Source: Paenibacillus sp. HW567
GTDB taxonomy: Bacteria > Bacillota > Bacilli > Paenibacillales > Paenibacillaceae
NCBI RefSeq assembly: GCF_000374185.1
Contig: NZ_KB910518.1
Span: 4,450,530 to 4,514,529 of the forward strand
DNA: 64,000 bases
Direction: 5' to 3'
Shown here: one piece after another, positions 35,184 to 43,539 of the stretch
Numbering within the stretch: the first letter of the stretch is position 1
Layout: each line of letters begins with the position of its first letter
Program-made: the position numbers and the translations under genes
The notes under the pieces: model-generated
Database searches by the model: none
Told to the model about the DNA's origin: nothing
What the model saw: only the letters and a program-made list of their open reading frames with translations

Positions 35184-36299
35184 CTATGCGCTCCGGCGGA
35201 TGCGGAAGCGGTGAATCATCTCGCCGGCAATCAGGAAAAACAGGATCGCACCCTGCAGCATTTCCGAAATGGACGAAGGCAGTCCGATGGTCTGCACACT
35301 GTATCCGCCGACGATCAATCCCCCGAACAGAACGGAGGTGACAATTAGGCCGAGCGGGTTCAGCTTGGCAAGCCAAGCGACAATAATGGCGGTATAGCCG
35401 TAGCCCGGCGAAATCCCCTGCATCAGCTTGTGGGTAACACCGGACACCTCGGCCATTCCCGCAATGCCGGCCAGACCGCCGCTGATCAGCATGACAATGA
35501 TAATATGCTTCTTGATGTGAATCCCAGCATACCGGGCCGCCGTTGGATTCGCTCCAATCAGACGCAGCTCATAACCCCAGCGGGTAAACTTAATCATCAG
35601 ATAATAGATAGCGACCGCAACCAGGCCGAAGATCAGTCCAATATGCAGCCTCGTAGTCCCCAGCACCGGCAGCGACTGGGCAGCGGTGAACATGGGTGAA
35701 CCCGGGAAGTTGAAGCCCTTCGGGTCTTTCCACGGTCCGAACACCACATAATCCAGTGCCAGCAGGGCTACATAATTCAGCATCAGTGAAGTAATCAGCT
35801 CATTAACACCGAAATGTGTCCGTGGAATGGCGGTCATTAGTCCCCAGAGGGCACCAGCGGCGGTTCCAAATACAAGCATCAGTGCAATAGACCAGAACGA
35901 AGGCAGATCGGGAAAATAAATCGTTACCGCCGTAGCCGCCATTGCTCCGACAGTAAGCTGGCCTTCCGCACCGATGTTCCATACGGAAATCCGGTATGCG
36001 ACTGCGATGCCGAGCCCGCAGAGCAGCAGCGGGATGGCCTTCACCATCGTTTCGGTGAATCCGTAAGAAGTACCAAAAGCGCCGCGGAACATTTTCTCAT
36101 ATACGGTTATCGGACTCATACCGTTCGCGGCAATAAACACGGCGCAGAGCAGCAGCGCCAGTATAATGGAAAGAATTGGCGACCACCAGGGAGAACGTGT
36201 CCGGCTGGCGTCATACTCAAGGCGCATCGGCAGCCGTCTTCCGGGTTTAGCCGGAACGGAATTAAGCAGCGCAGCATTTGCTGCATTTTTCTGACTCAT
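35184..36299 (-). CDS. Purine/nucleoside ABC transporter permease (NupP/BmpB-like)
   Basis: This 371-residue permease has a longer polar N-terminus, then a membrane domain with VYEKMFRGAFGTSYGFTETMVKAIPLLLCGLGIAVAYRISVWNIGAEGQLTVGA, characteristic of the NupP/YufP family. Its ATG overlaps the ATPase stop by 4 bases. With the ATPase, second permease and BMP lipoprotein it forms a complete importer for a purine, nucleoside or ureide. Confidence 0.93.
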   Translation of the reverse strand: MSQKNAANAALLNSVPAKPGRRLPMRLEYDASRTRSPWWSPILSIILALLLCAVFIAANGMSPITVYEKMFRGAFGTSYGFTETMVKAIPLLLCGLGIAVAYRISVWNIGAEGQLTVGAMAATAVTIYFPDLPSFWSIALMLVFGTAAGALWGLMTAIPRTHFGVNELITSLMLNYVALLALDYVVFGPWKDPKGFNFPGSPMFTAAQSLPVLGTTRLHIGLIFGLVAVAIYYLMIKFTRWGYELRLIGANPTAARYAGIHIKKHIIIVMLISGGLAGIAGMAEVSGVTHKLMQGISPGYGYTAIIVAWLAKLNPLGLIVTSVLFGGLIVGGYSVQTIGLPSSISEMLQGAILFFLIAGEMIHRFRIRRSA

Positions 36300-37828
36300 A
36301 CGGCGCTAACCTCCTTGTTCCTGATTCCGGCCATCATCAGGCCGATTTGCTCCCGGTCCGCATGCTCATGATCGCTTTCCCCGATAATCGCCCCGTTATA
36401 AATCACCAGAATCCGGTCCGATAATTGAAGCAGCTCATCCAGATCCTCCGAGATCAGCAGCACTCCGCTGCCGGAGCCGCGCAGCTCCATCAGCAGCTCA
36501 TGCACTCCGGCAGTTGCACCCACATCCAGCCCCTGCGTCGGATGGACGGCAACCATCAGCTTCGGCCGATGGCTGACCTCGCGGGCGAACAGCAGCTTCT
36601 GCTGATTGCCGCCCGAGAGCTGCTGCACCGGTGTATCCAGCTCCGGCGTCTTGACGTTGAAGCGCTGCACAAGCTCCTGCGACCAGGAACGGTTTTTTGC
36701 AGCCTTCAGAATGCCGAATTTGGAATGCTCGCTGCTGCGGTAGGATTTGAACAGCAGATTATCCACAGAGCCCAGCCGCCCGGCTAGACCGCTTTTCATC
36801 CGGTTCTCCGGCACGTGGGAGATTCCAGAGTCAATCGCGCCCCGTACCGAAGCCGTTTTTACCGTGCTGCCGTCAAATATGATTTCACCGTTCCTCCAGG
36901 TTCTAAGTCCTGTCAGCACTTCCGCCAGCTCCTTCTGTCCATTGCCGGCAACCCCGGCGACCCCTACAATTTCCCCTTCGCGTACGCTGAGGGACAAGCC
37001 GTCCAGCGCCTTGCGGCCATGATCGGCTGAAACCTCCAAATTATTAACAATCAGCAGCGGTTCTCCTTCCGTAGCCTCCCGCTCCTGGCGGGTGATCGTA
37101 ACCTCCCGGCCAACCATCAGCCGGGCCAGCTCCAGCTCATCGGTCTCGGCAGTATCCAGCGTTGCAATCATTTTCCCTTTGCGCATGACGGAAATACGGT
37201 CGGAGGAGGCCATAACCTCCTTCATTTTATGCGTGGTCATAATGACCGTCTTGCCCGCCTGCTTCATTACCTGCAGTGTGGCGAAGAGCTGCTCCACCTC
37301 ACCCGGAGTAAGTACAGAGGTCGGCTCATCCAGAATGATGATATCCGCGCCGCGGTACAGCGTCTTAACGATTTCAACACGCTGCTGCTCGCCGACAGAC
37401 AACTGCCAGACCGGACGGTCAACCGGAAACTTCAGCCCGAACCGCTCCGCCAGTACTCCGATTTCCTTATGCTTATTTTTGATCCATTTGCTGCCCCGCC
37501 AGAAAGACGACTTTTCGCCAAGCACGATATTTTCCGCTGCCGTGAGGCTCTGCACCAGTCTGAAGTTCTGGAATACCATGCCGACGCCAAGGAGTGCAGC
37601 ATCTTTGGGGGAACGGATTTTCGCCGATTTGCCGTGAAGCAGAATCTCCCCCGCGTCTGCTCTGTACACACCCGACAGCATGCTCATGACCGTGCTTTTA
37701 CCTGCCCCGTTCTCACCAAGCAGCGCGTGAATCTCACCCGCATTTGCCGAAAAATCGACTTGATCGCTGGCCGTGACAGAACCGAATTTCTTCACAATTC
37801 CGCGCATTTCAACTGAATGGTCCTGCAT
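36296..37828 (-). CDS. Purine/nucleoside ABC transporter ATPase, two-domain (NupO-like)
   Basis: This 510-residue tandem ATPase belongs to the sugar/nucleoside (RbsA/NupO) class. The first domain is complete: GENGAGKSTVMSML, LSVGEQQRVEIVKTL, IIILDEPTSVLTPGE. The second has LSGGNQQKLLFAREV but a degenerate Walker A (GVAGNGQKEL) and Walker B (LMVAVHPTQGLDVGA), the usual asymmetry of the class. AAGGGAAGGAG precedes the ATG. The gene is ~320 bases downstream of its binding-protein gene, with a strong hairpin and a repeat in between. Confidence 0.93.
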   Translation of the reverse strand: MQDHSVEMRGIVKKFGSVTASDQVDFSANAGEIHALLGENGAGKSTVMSMLSGVYRADAGEILLHGKSAKIRSPKDAALLGVGMVFQNFRLVQSLTAAENIVLGEKSSFWRGSKWIKNKHKEIGVLAERFGLKFPVDRPVWQLSVGEQQRVEIVKTLYRGADIIILDEPTSVLTPGEVEQLFATLQVMKQAGKTVIMTTHKMKEVMASSDRISVMRKGKMIATLDTAETDELELARLMVGREVTITRQEREATEGEPLLIVNNLEVSADHGRKALDGLSLSVREGEIVGVAGVAGNGQKELAEVLTGLRTWRNGEIIFDGSTVKTASVRGAIDSGISHVPENRMKSGLAGRLGSVDNLLFKSYRSSEHSKFGILKAAKNRSWSQELVQRFNVKTPELDTPVQQLSGGNQQKLLFAREVSHRPKLMVAVHPTQGLDVGATAGVHELLMELRGSGSGVLLISEDLDELLQLSDRILVIYNGAIIGESDHEHADREQIGLMMAGIRNKEVSAV

Positions 37829-37858
37829 AGGTGACGCTCCTTCCCTTCTATAATTAGA

Positions 37859-38061
37859 GTTGAACTATAGATTTTCATATTGAGGTCTGGTCGTAACTGC
37901 GGGGAATGGTTGGACTTCCGGCCGCTGCCCGCCTGCAGATTTCTTGATTATGACCGCTCTTCGCGGTGGAAATCCGCAGACAGAGGCGGTCGCTACCGCT
38001 CCGTAAGTATCCAAACTTCCCCTCCGTCACTTCGGCCCTTTTATGTTTTCTTTAGTTCAAC
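37859..38061. repeat. Dispersed long-hairpin repeat, copy C
   Basis: This ~203-bp copy is bounded by a perfect 9-bp terminal inverted repeat (GTTGAACTA...TAGTTCAAC). The inner arms CTGCAGATTTC and GAAATCCGCAG and the apex CCGC-TCTT-GCGG pair; the outer segments GTAACTGCGGGGAATGGTTG and ATCCAAACTTCCCCTCCGT pair with few mismatches. It shares orientation with copy A. It sits inside the purine operon, between the binding-protein gene and the ATPase gene, so it should be transcribed. Confidence 0.85.
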
Positions 38062-38078
38062 TTATCTAGTTGTAGTAC

Positions 38079-38117
38079 GGGTGGGGAAGGTCCCGCTGTA
38101 CGGAACCCGCCCCACCC
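38079..38117 (-). other. Intercistronic GC-rich hairpin after the BMP lipoprotein gene
   Basis: GGGTGGGG and CCCCACCC make an 8-bp GC-rich stem with a nested GGT/ACC pair, 35 bases after the lipoprotein stop and before repeat copy C. No T-run follows, so it is more likely an mRNA-stabilising or attenuating structure than a full terminator. Confidence 0.6.
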
Positions 38118-38151
38118 ATAAGGCCGTGCAATATGCAATTGGATTATTTCT

Positions 38152-39324
38152 TTATTTCGGGATTGTTCCTTCTATGCCTTTGGCCAGCCAGTTCATCGCC
38201 AGAACTTCCTCAAGCGTCAGCTTTTGGCCTTCCTGAACCTGAACCTTGCCCTGGTTATCCGAGATCGGGCCGGTGAACACATTCAGCTCTCCGCTGATAA
38301 TTTTGGCTTTGGCATCTTCCACCAGCTTCTTCACATCATCCGGGACTTTCTTGCCGAATGGGGCGATATCAATCATGCCGTCCGCCATATCGCCGGAATA
38401 TTGTTCATTCGTCCAGGTTCCGTCCATGACCGACTTCACAGCCTTCACATAATAAGGTCCCCAGTTCCACACAGGGTTGGTCAAATAATTATCCGGTGCG
38501 TATTTGCCCATATCGGAGTCATTCCCTCCGGCAAAAGCGCCGCGTTCCGCAGCCGCCTGCAGCGTTGCAGGAGAATCCTGATAAGCAAGCAGCACATCTG
38601 CCCCTTTATCCAGAAGGCTGATCGCCGCCTGGCGTTCCGTCGCAGGGTCATACCAGGTATTGGTCCAGACTACGCTGACCTTAACATCCGGGTTAACGCT
38701 TTGTGCGCCCAGTGTGAAGGCGTTGAGGTTATAAATAACCTCGCTGATCGGGAAGGCTCCCACATAACCAAGCTGGTTGTTCTTGGTCATTTTACCTGCG
38801 GCGATCCCCGCCAAGTAGCTGCCTTGATAGTTTTTACCGAAGTAAGTGCCCATGTTGGGAGCTGTTTTGTAGCCGGAAGCATGCATGAATTTTACATTTG
38901 GAAATTTATTAGCAACATTAAGGGTATAATCCATGTATCCGAAGCTTGTTGTAAATACGATGTCATGGGACTGGGCAAGCTCAGTGATAATGCGTTCGGC
39001 ATCGGCGCTTTCCGGAACATTTTCTACCGTGTCCGCTTTGATGCCCAGCTCCTTCTCCATGTACTGACGGCCTTGATCATGCTGATACGTATAACCGCCG
39101 TCACCCGGAGGCCCGATGTAGACAAAAGCAACCGTCGGCTTCTTGGCTGCCGGCTCGGTTGATGCCGCCGCCTCTGTTGCTGTACCTGCATTTGACGCTG
39201 CCGGCGCTTCAGATGCTTTGGCGTTAGTACCGGAATTGTTGTTGCCGCCGCACCCCGCCAGAACCACCGCTAACAGGAACATGAATACAAAGCTGAACGT
39301 AAATGCCTGACCCCTTTTTTTCAT
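38152..39324 (-). CDS. BMP family purine/nucleoside-binding lipoprotein
   Basis: This 390-residue solute-binding protein of the basic membrane protein (PnrA/NupN) family has a lipoprotein signal peptide ending FLLAVVLAGC and a Gly/Asn/Ala linker. The mature part has FVYIGPPGDGGYTYQHDQGRQ, TTSFGYMDYTLNVANKFPNVKFMHASG, LAGIAAGKMTKNNQLGYVGAFP and NDSDMGKYAPDNYLTN, all typical of the family. GGAGGAGG precedes the ATG. It is the first gene of the purine operon behind a readable sigma-A promoter. Confidence 0.94.
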   Translation of the reverse strand: MKKRGQAFTFSFVFMFLLAVVLAGCGGNNNSGTNAKASEAPAASNAGTATEAAASTEPAAKKPTVAFVYIGPPGDGGYTYQHDQGRQYMEKELGIKADTVENVPESADAERIITELAQSHDIVFTTSFGYMDYTLNVANKFPNVKFMHASGYKTAPNMGTYFGKNYQGSYLAGIAAGKMTKNNQLGYVGAFPISEVIYNLNAFTLGAQSVNPDVKVSVVWTNTWYDPATERQAAISLLDKGADVLLAYQDSPATLQAAAERGAFAGGNDSDMGKYAPDNYLTNPVWNWGPYYVKAVKSVMDGTWTNEQYSGDMADGMIDIAPFGKKVPDDVKKLVEDAKAKIISGELNVFTGPISDNQGKVQVQEGQKLTLEEVLAMNWLAKGIEGTIPK

Positions 39325-39379
39325 AATTCTCCTCCTCCAATAGATCTCTCATAATAGCTGCTGCCATTAATGTATCTCT

Positions 39380-39408
39380 ACTATACTGAGACACAGCGTT
39401 CACGTAAA
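39380..39408 (-). promoter_or_regulatory. Putative sigma-A promoter of the purine operon
   Basis: On the minus strand TTTACG, 17 bases, TATAGT, ending ~55 bases upstream of the BMP gene start. I do not see a clear copy of the B. subtilis PucR box in the 265-bp gap. Confidence 0.5.
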
Positions 39409-39589
39409 TTTATATAACATACGTTTGTAGCAATTGATAAGAAGCTCTGGTTTTTTTGTGCTTTAAGCACTAGAGTAGCTTGAATTATGATTAAAATATG
39501 TGATAATTTCTAACACACACTTCAGAATCAGCCAATTTTATGTCACTTGTTCAGCGCATAATCTGTTGTAACGGTAAACCCGTGTCCAC

Positions 39590-41164
39590 CTATTCTCGCT
39601 CCAGCATCTTGCGGAAAATAAACACCAGCTTCAACCGCATCAGGTCATTGATTTTTTTGAAATCAACATCCAGCAGCTCGCTGAGCTTCTCGATCCGGTA
39701 AGTGGCGGTATTGCGGTGAATGAACAGCTTTTTGGCCGTTTCATTGACATGGCCGTCATTCTCCAGATAGACCTCCAGCGTATGCAGCATTTCCTTGATG
39801 TACTCCGGCTCCCGGCTGAGCAGTCCGCGCAGGCTGCCGTTGCAGTATTTCTCCATCGTTTCCGCCGGAATCCGGCCTAGCAGCAGGTTCAGCTCAAGCT
39901 GCCGGTAATGCACCACATTTCCGTGCGTTCCCCAATGCTGGACTGCGCCCATACACTCTTTGACCTCGCCAAAAGCCTCCTTCAGCCCCTCCGGCTTCAC
40001 CTTGGTGCTGCTGATCGCCGCCCGCGGATAATATCCTTTATTGAACGTCAAATTCTGAAAGCAGGCCTGGATCAGATCACGGAATTGCTCAGGACTATGC
40101 TGACCGGCAGGATACAGTGACACCAAGCCCTCGTCCATCATTACATGTATCGCATTCAGCTCCCGCAGCACCGGATGCTCAAGATACTCCTCCTTCAGCC
40201 GGAGCAGTTCTCCCTGCCGCGCCTCTCCCGCTGCCAGGGTATCCGTGAGCATCAGCTCGAAAGGCGCTTGCAGCACCGTAACCTCGAGCTTGTCAGCAGC
40301 CTGGGCCAGTTCACTGCAGGGCATTCCGCCATTCAGGCAGCGCCGCAAAAGTCCGCTGAACTCCCTGTGCCCGGCATGCTCGAAATAATCCTCATAACCG
40401 GAATGAATATGATAGGAAATCAGCTCCGCCCCCTGGACGAACAAGCTCTCTTCCACTGGTAGCAGCAAAGGGTCAATTGAGCAGTATAAAAGATAGCCCG
40501 GGCACTTCTCTCCCTGGAGCAGCGGGATTCGGAACCCCGCCTTGTCGCCGATGCGGAAGCGTTGCTTCCGGTTCTGCCAAGGCCAGCCCTCCAGCAGCTT
40601 CGGCGGCGCATTCTCCGAATTGTTAAAAACAACCTCGCCCCTTGCGCTGATAACCGCAAGCGGGTAATCAATCACCTCCGACACCGCTTCGAACAGCGGG
40701 CGGCTGCGCCCCGAACGCAAGGCCAACCGCATCAGCTTGCGCTGCTTCTCCATCATGCTCTGCAGCACGCCGGTGCTGCGCGAAAGCTCGGCACGGAACA
40801 GCCCGTTCATCTGGTCGGAGAAGGTAAACTGGAACGGCAGCTCAATCAGCGGGAAATTCAGCGACTCCGCCTCGGCAATCAGCTTCTCCGGCACGGTATC
40901 CCAAAAACGGCCCAGCTTGATGCCAAGCCCCGCAGAACCGCGGCGGTTCAGGGTATGCAGCAGAGCGGAGGCATCCTCCAGGCTGTCTTTGATCAAATAA
41001 GCCGTCGTCAGCAGCATTTCCCCTTCTTTGATCCAATCCGAAATATCCGGGGCGTCCATCACATTAATTGATTTGATAATCCGGTGTTTCCCCTTAGAGC
41101 CTGCAATCAGCTTAGCTTCAGACAAAGGATACACGGACAACGCTTCCTCGACTGTAAGATGCAT
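39590..41164 (-). CDS. pucR: PucR family transcriptional regulator
   Basis: This ~524-residue regulator has an N-terminal PucR-like domain (LTVEEALSVYPLSEAKLIAGSKG, INVMDAPDISDWIKEGEMLLTTAY), a central GGDEF-like/CdaR segment and a C-terminal PucR helix-turn-helix (YLENDGHVNETAKKLFIHRNTATYRIEKLSELL). PucR controls purine catabolic genes in B. subtilis. ATG 41164 follows AAAGGAGG by 8 bases; the longer in-frame ORF to 41329 adds a hydrophobic non-family extension and is rejected. It lies directly upstream of the purine operon in the same direction. Confidence 0.92.
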   Translation of the reverse strand: MHLTVEEALSVYPLSEAKLIAGSKGKHRIIKSINVMDAPDISDWIKEGEMLLTTAYLIKDSLEDASALLHTLNRRGSAGLGIKLGRFWDTVPEKLIAEAESLNFPLIELPFQFTFSDQMNGLFRAELSRSTGVLQSMMEKQRKLMRLALRSGRSRPLFEAVSEVIDYPLAVISARGEVVFNNSENAPPKLLEGWPWQNRKQRFRIGDKAGFRIPLLQGEKCPGYLLYCSIDPLLLPVEESLFVQGAELISYHIHSGYEDYFEHAGHREFSGLLRRCLNGGMPCSELAQAADKLEVTVLQAPFELMLTDTLAAGEARQGELLRLKEEYLEHPVLRELNAIHVMMDEGLVSLYPAGQHSPEQFRDLIQACFQNLTFNKGYYPRAAISSTKVKPEGLKEAFGEVKECMGAVQHWGTHGNVVHYRQLELNLLLGRIPAETMEKYCNGSLRGLLSREPEYIKEMLHTLEVYLENDGHVNETAKKLFIHRNTATYRIEKLSELLDVDFKKINDLMRLKLVFIFRKMLERE

Positions 41165-41439
41165 GCCACCCCTCCTTTTTTGCAATGAATATATGATTAA
41201 GCTTGCATACACTGAATGAAACTGCGACTTCAATGTTACTTTATGTAACATTATAGATAATGAGACCCTCAATGGAAAGAGAAAAGTAAAAAAACACATA
41301 AATATGTTAGATAAAATAACACAAGTCACATAATCTTAACGGTTGCCGCTCATAGCTGAATAATTTCCGGAGGAATGATTTGAGGATAATTTGCTGATAT
41401 TGGAAGCAAACTTAGTACATAAAAGGAAGGAGATGAATC

Positions 41440-42984
41440 ATGACCGCAGGTTCGGATCACAATAGCAGCAGCTTTGCGCGCAACCTCTCTCCTGGCCTTC
41501 CGGACAATATCGCCTTCATTAAAAAAAGTCTCGGGGACAGCAGCGATCTCATTTCTAAAGAGATTCGGGGTGGCGGCTCCTTGGACATGCTATTGATTTA
41601 CATGGATGGCCTTGTCGACACTGGGGTTTTGAACAACTCCGTTCTGCCATCCCTGCTTCAAATGGAGACTGAGCGGCTTGCACTTCTCCCCCCTCAAGAG
41701 CGGCTGAATTTTATCCTTAAGCATGTGCTGATTGCATCTAAAGCAGGCACGTTCAGCTCTACCGACGAACTGTTCAAAGGGATTCTCTCGGGTCAGATCA
41801 TTGTGCTCCTGGAGGGAAGCAGCTACGGAATTTGGGCGGACGCTGCCGGATATGAAGAAAGAAGCGTCACCGAGCCAATCTCCCAAAGTGTTGTACGCGG
41901 TCCAATGGAGGGCTTTACCGAGAACCTCCGCACCAACACTTCTCTTGTCAGAAAGAGGATTCAAGATCAGCGGCTTTGGCTTGAGTCCAGAAAAATAGGC
42001 CGGATTACGAAGACCACAGTGGCCATTATGTATCTGGAACACGTTGTGAATAAGGATGTTCTTGCTGAGCTTAAGAGCAGATTAGGCCACATAGATATTG
42101 ATGGCATTCTGGAGAGCGGATATATCGAGGAGCAGATACAGGATACAGCCCGTACCCCGTTTCCGACGATCTATAACACCGAACGTCCCGACATTATTGC
42201 CGCTGGTATTCTGGAAGGGAGAATTGCCATCTTTGTGGACGGCACCCCTTTTGTGTTATTGATTCCCGCATTGTTCATGCAGTTCTTTCAATCGCCTGAG
42301 GACTATTATCAACGGGCCGATATCAGCACACTCCTGCGCTTTCTGCGCTATTTGGCATTTTTCATAGCTCTGCTGGCTCCGGCCTTTTACATCGCCGTTA
42401 CCACTTTTCATCAGGAGATGCTTCCTACCAATCTGCTTATCAGCTTGGCGGCGCAGCGGGAAGGCGTTCCTTTCCCGGCTTTCATCGAAGCGCTCTTGAT
42501 GGAGATCACATATGAGATTCTGCGGGAAGCGAGCTTGCGCATCCCCAAGAACGCCGGTCAAGCAGTGTCCATTGTAGGCACTCTCGTCATAGGACAAGCA
42601 GCAGTAGAAGCCGGTGTGGTTTCAGCCGCAATGGTTATCATCGTCTCCATTACAGCGATCTCCACCTATGTCGTTCCTGAGAATGGCATGTCAATAGCTG
42701 TGCGCATGCTGCGGTTTATATTAATGATGCTGGCTGCTTCCATAGGGTTATTCGGCATTATGATTGGTCTGGTGCTGATGACCTTGCATTTGACCTCACT
42801 GCGGTCATTCGGCATCCCGTACATGAGTCCGTTTGGCCCGTTTATTTCAGATGACTTGAAGGACAGCATTTTCCGGGTCAATTGGCACCGGATGAGAACA
42901 AGACCCGTCTCTTTCATCTCCGAAGAGAAGCAGTCCCCCCAAACGCGGACCTATAGGCAAAAGAAAAGGAGAACACGGTGGTAA
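41440..42984 (+). CDS. GerA family spore germination protein (A subunit)
   Basis: This 514-residue subunit of a nutrient germinant receptor has a large N-terminal soluble domain and about five membrane segments near the C-terminus (FLRYLAFFIALLAPAFYIAVTTFH, TLVIGQAAVEAGVVSAAMVIIVSITAIS, FILMMLAASIGLFGIMIGLVLM). VYHSMLPTNLL-like and PFPAFIEALLMEITYEILREASLRIP blocks are typical of GerAA proteins. GGAAGGAGATG precedes the start. It would act in the spore inner membrane with the C, D and B subunits encoded downstream; in this strain the C-subunit gene is interrupted. Confidence 0.93.
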   Translation: MTAGSDHNSSSFARNLSPGLPDNIAFIKKSLGDSSDLISKEIRGGGSLDMLLIYMDGLVDTGVLNNSVLPSLLQMETERLALLPPQERLNFILKHVLIASKAGTFSSTDELFKGILSGQIIVLLEGSSYGIWADAAGYEERSVTEPISQSVVRGPMEGFTENLRTNTSLVRKRIQDQRLWLESRKIGRITKTTVAIMYLEHVVNKDVLAELKSRLGHIDIDGILESGYIEEQIQDTARTPFPTIYNTERPDIIAAGILEGRIAIFVDGTPFVLLIPALFMQFFQSPEDYYQRADISTLLRFLRYLAFFIALLAPAFYIAVTTFHQEMLPTNLLISLAAQREGVPFPAFIEALLMEITYEILREASLRIPKNAGQAVSIVGTLVIGQAAVEAGVVSAAMVIIVSITAISTYVVPENGMSIAVRMLRFILMMLAASIGLFGIMIGLVLMTLHLTSLRSFGIPYMSPFGPFISDDLKDSIFRVNWHRMRTRPVSFISEEKQSPQTRTYRQKKRRTRW

Positions 42985-43013
42985 GACTAAGACTAATCCT
43001 GCACTGTACACTA
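42978..43013 (+). pseudogene. 5' fragment of gerC, cut off by the IS630 element
   Basis: GTG at 42978, with AAGGAG 6 bases upstream and overlapping the GerA-subunit stop, opens a frame encoding VVRLRLILHCTL. It ends at the TA target (43012-43013) of the insertion sequence. Removing the element and one TA joins it in frame to 44227 (ALGMLLLVTGCWDKDE), recreating a complete lipoprotein signal peptide with its positively charged n-region. Confidence 0.9.
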
Positions 43014-43080
43014 GTACCTTGACCGCATAGCATTTTAGACTTACCCTCTTAATATAGAAGTATACGGGAGGGTTAAACCA

Positions 43081-43539
43081 ATGTACAAAAAATATAAGAT
43101 AGAATTGAGTCTAAAAGAACGGGAGCAGATTAATCAATGTATTCATGACAAGAAGACATCCAAAGGCATCCGCAATCGCTGCCTCATTTTGTTATTGGCT
43201 GATGAGAGTCAGGGGCAGATTCCAAAACAGATTGAAATTGCCCAGCGTGTTGGTGTCAGCGATGTTACCGTCTATCATACAATAAAAGACTATTGTACGT
43301 ATGGGCTGGAATCGACACTTCACTATCGGCAACGTCCCAATCCCGGCCGTCCGGCTGCGATTACCGGAGAAGAGGAAGCTCGGATCATTGCACTCGCGTG
43401 TTCTGAGCCACCAAACGGATATGCCCGCTGGACGATTCGTCTTCTGACAAGTCGAGTGATTGAACTGGGTATTCTGGAGTCCGTTGGACGGGAAACCATT
43501 CGCCAAACGTTAAAAAAACGAAACTTAAGCCTCATTTGA
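43081..43539 (+). CDS. IS630 transposase, N-terminal frame
   Basis: This 152-residue frame has a helix-turn-helix N-terminus (QIEIAQRVGVSDVTVYHTIKDY, then TGEEEARIIALACSEPPNGYARWTIRLL) typical of IS630 transposases. GGGAGGG precedes the ATG. It ends shortly after an A7 run at 43512-43518; the catalytic domain continues in the -1 frame. The fused product by -1 frameshifting would be ~376 residues. Confidence 0.9.
   Translation: MYKKYKIELSLKEREQINQCIHDKKTSKGIRNRCLILLLADESQGQIPKQIEIAQRVGVSDVTVYHTIKDYCTYGLESTLHYRQRPNPGRPAAITGEEEARIIALACSEPPNGYARWTIRLLTSRVIELGILESVGRETIRQTLKKRNLSLI

Noticed and set aside
39325..39589. Possible purine riboswitch before the purine operon
   Set aside because: I looked for the conserved TATGG, GTCTCTAC and CCGTAAA-type core elements in the right order and did not find them; only a sigma-A promoter is visible.
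41165..41439. Possible sigma-G promoter before the germination operon (TGAATAA ... GATAATT)
   Set aside because: The -10 part matches the forespore consensus poorly; expression by sigma-G is expected for such operons but I cannot place the promoter with confidence.
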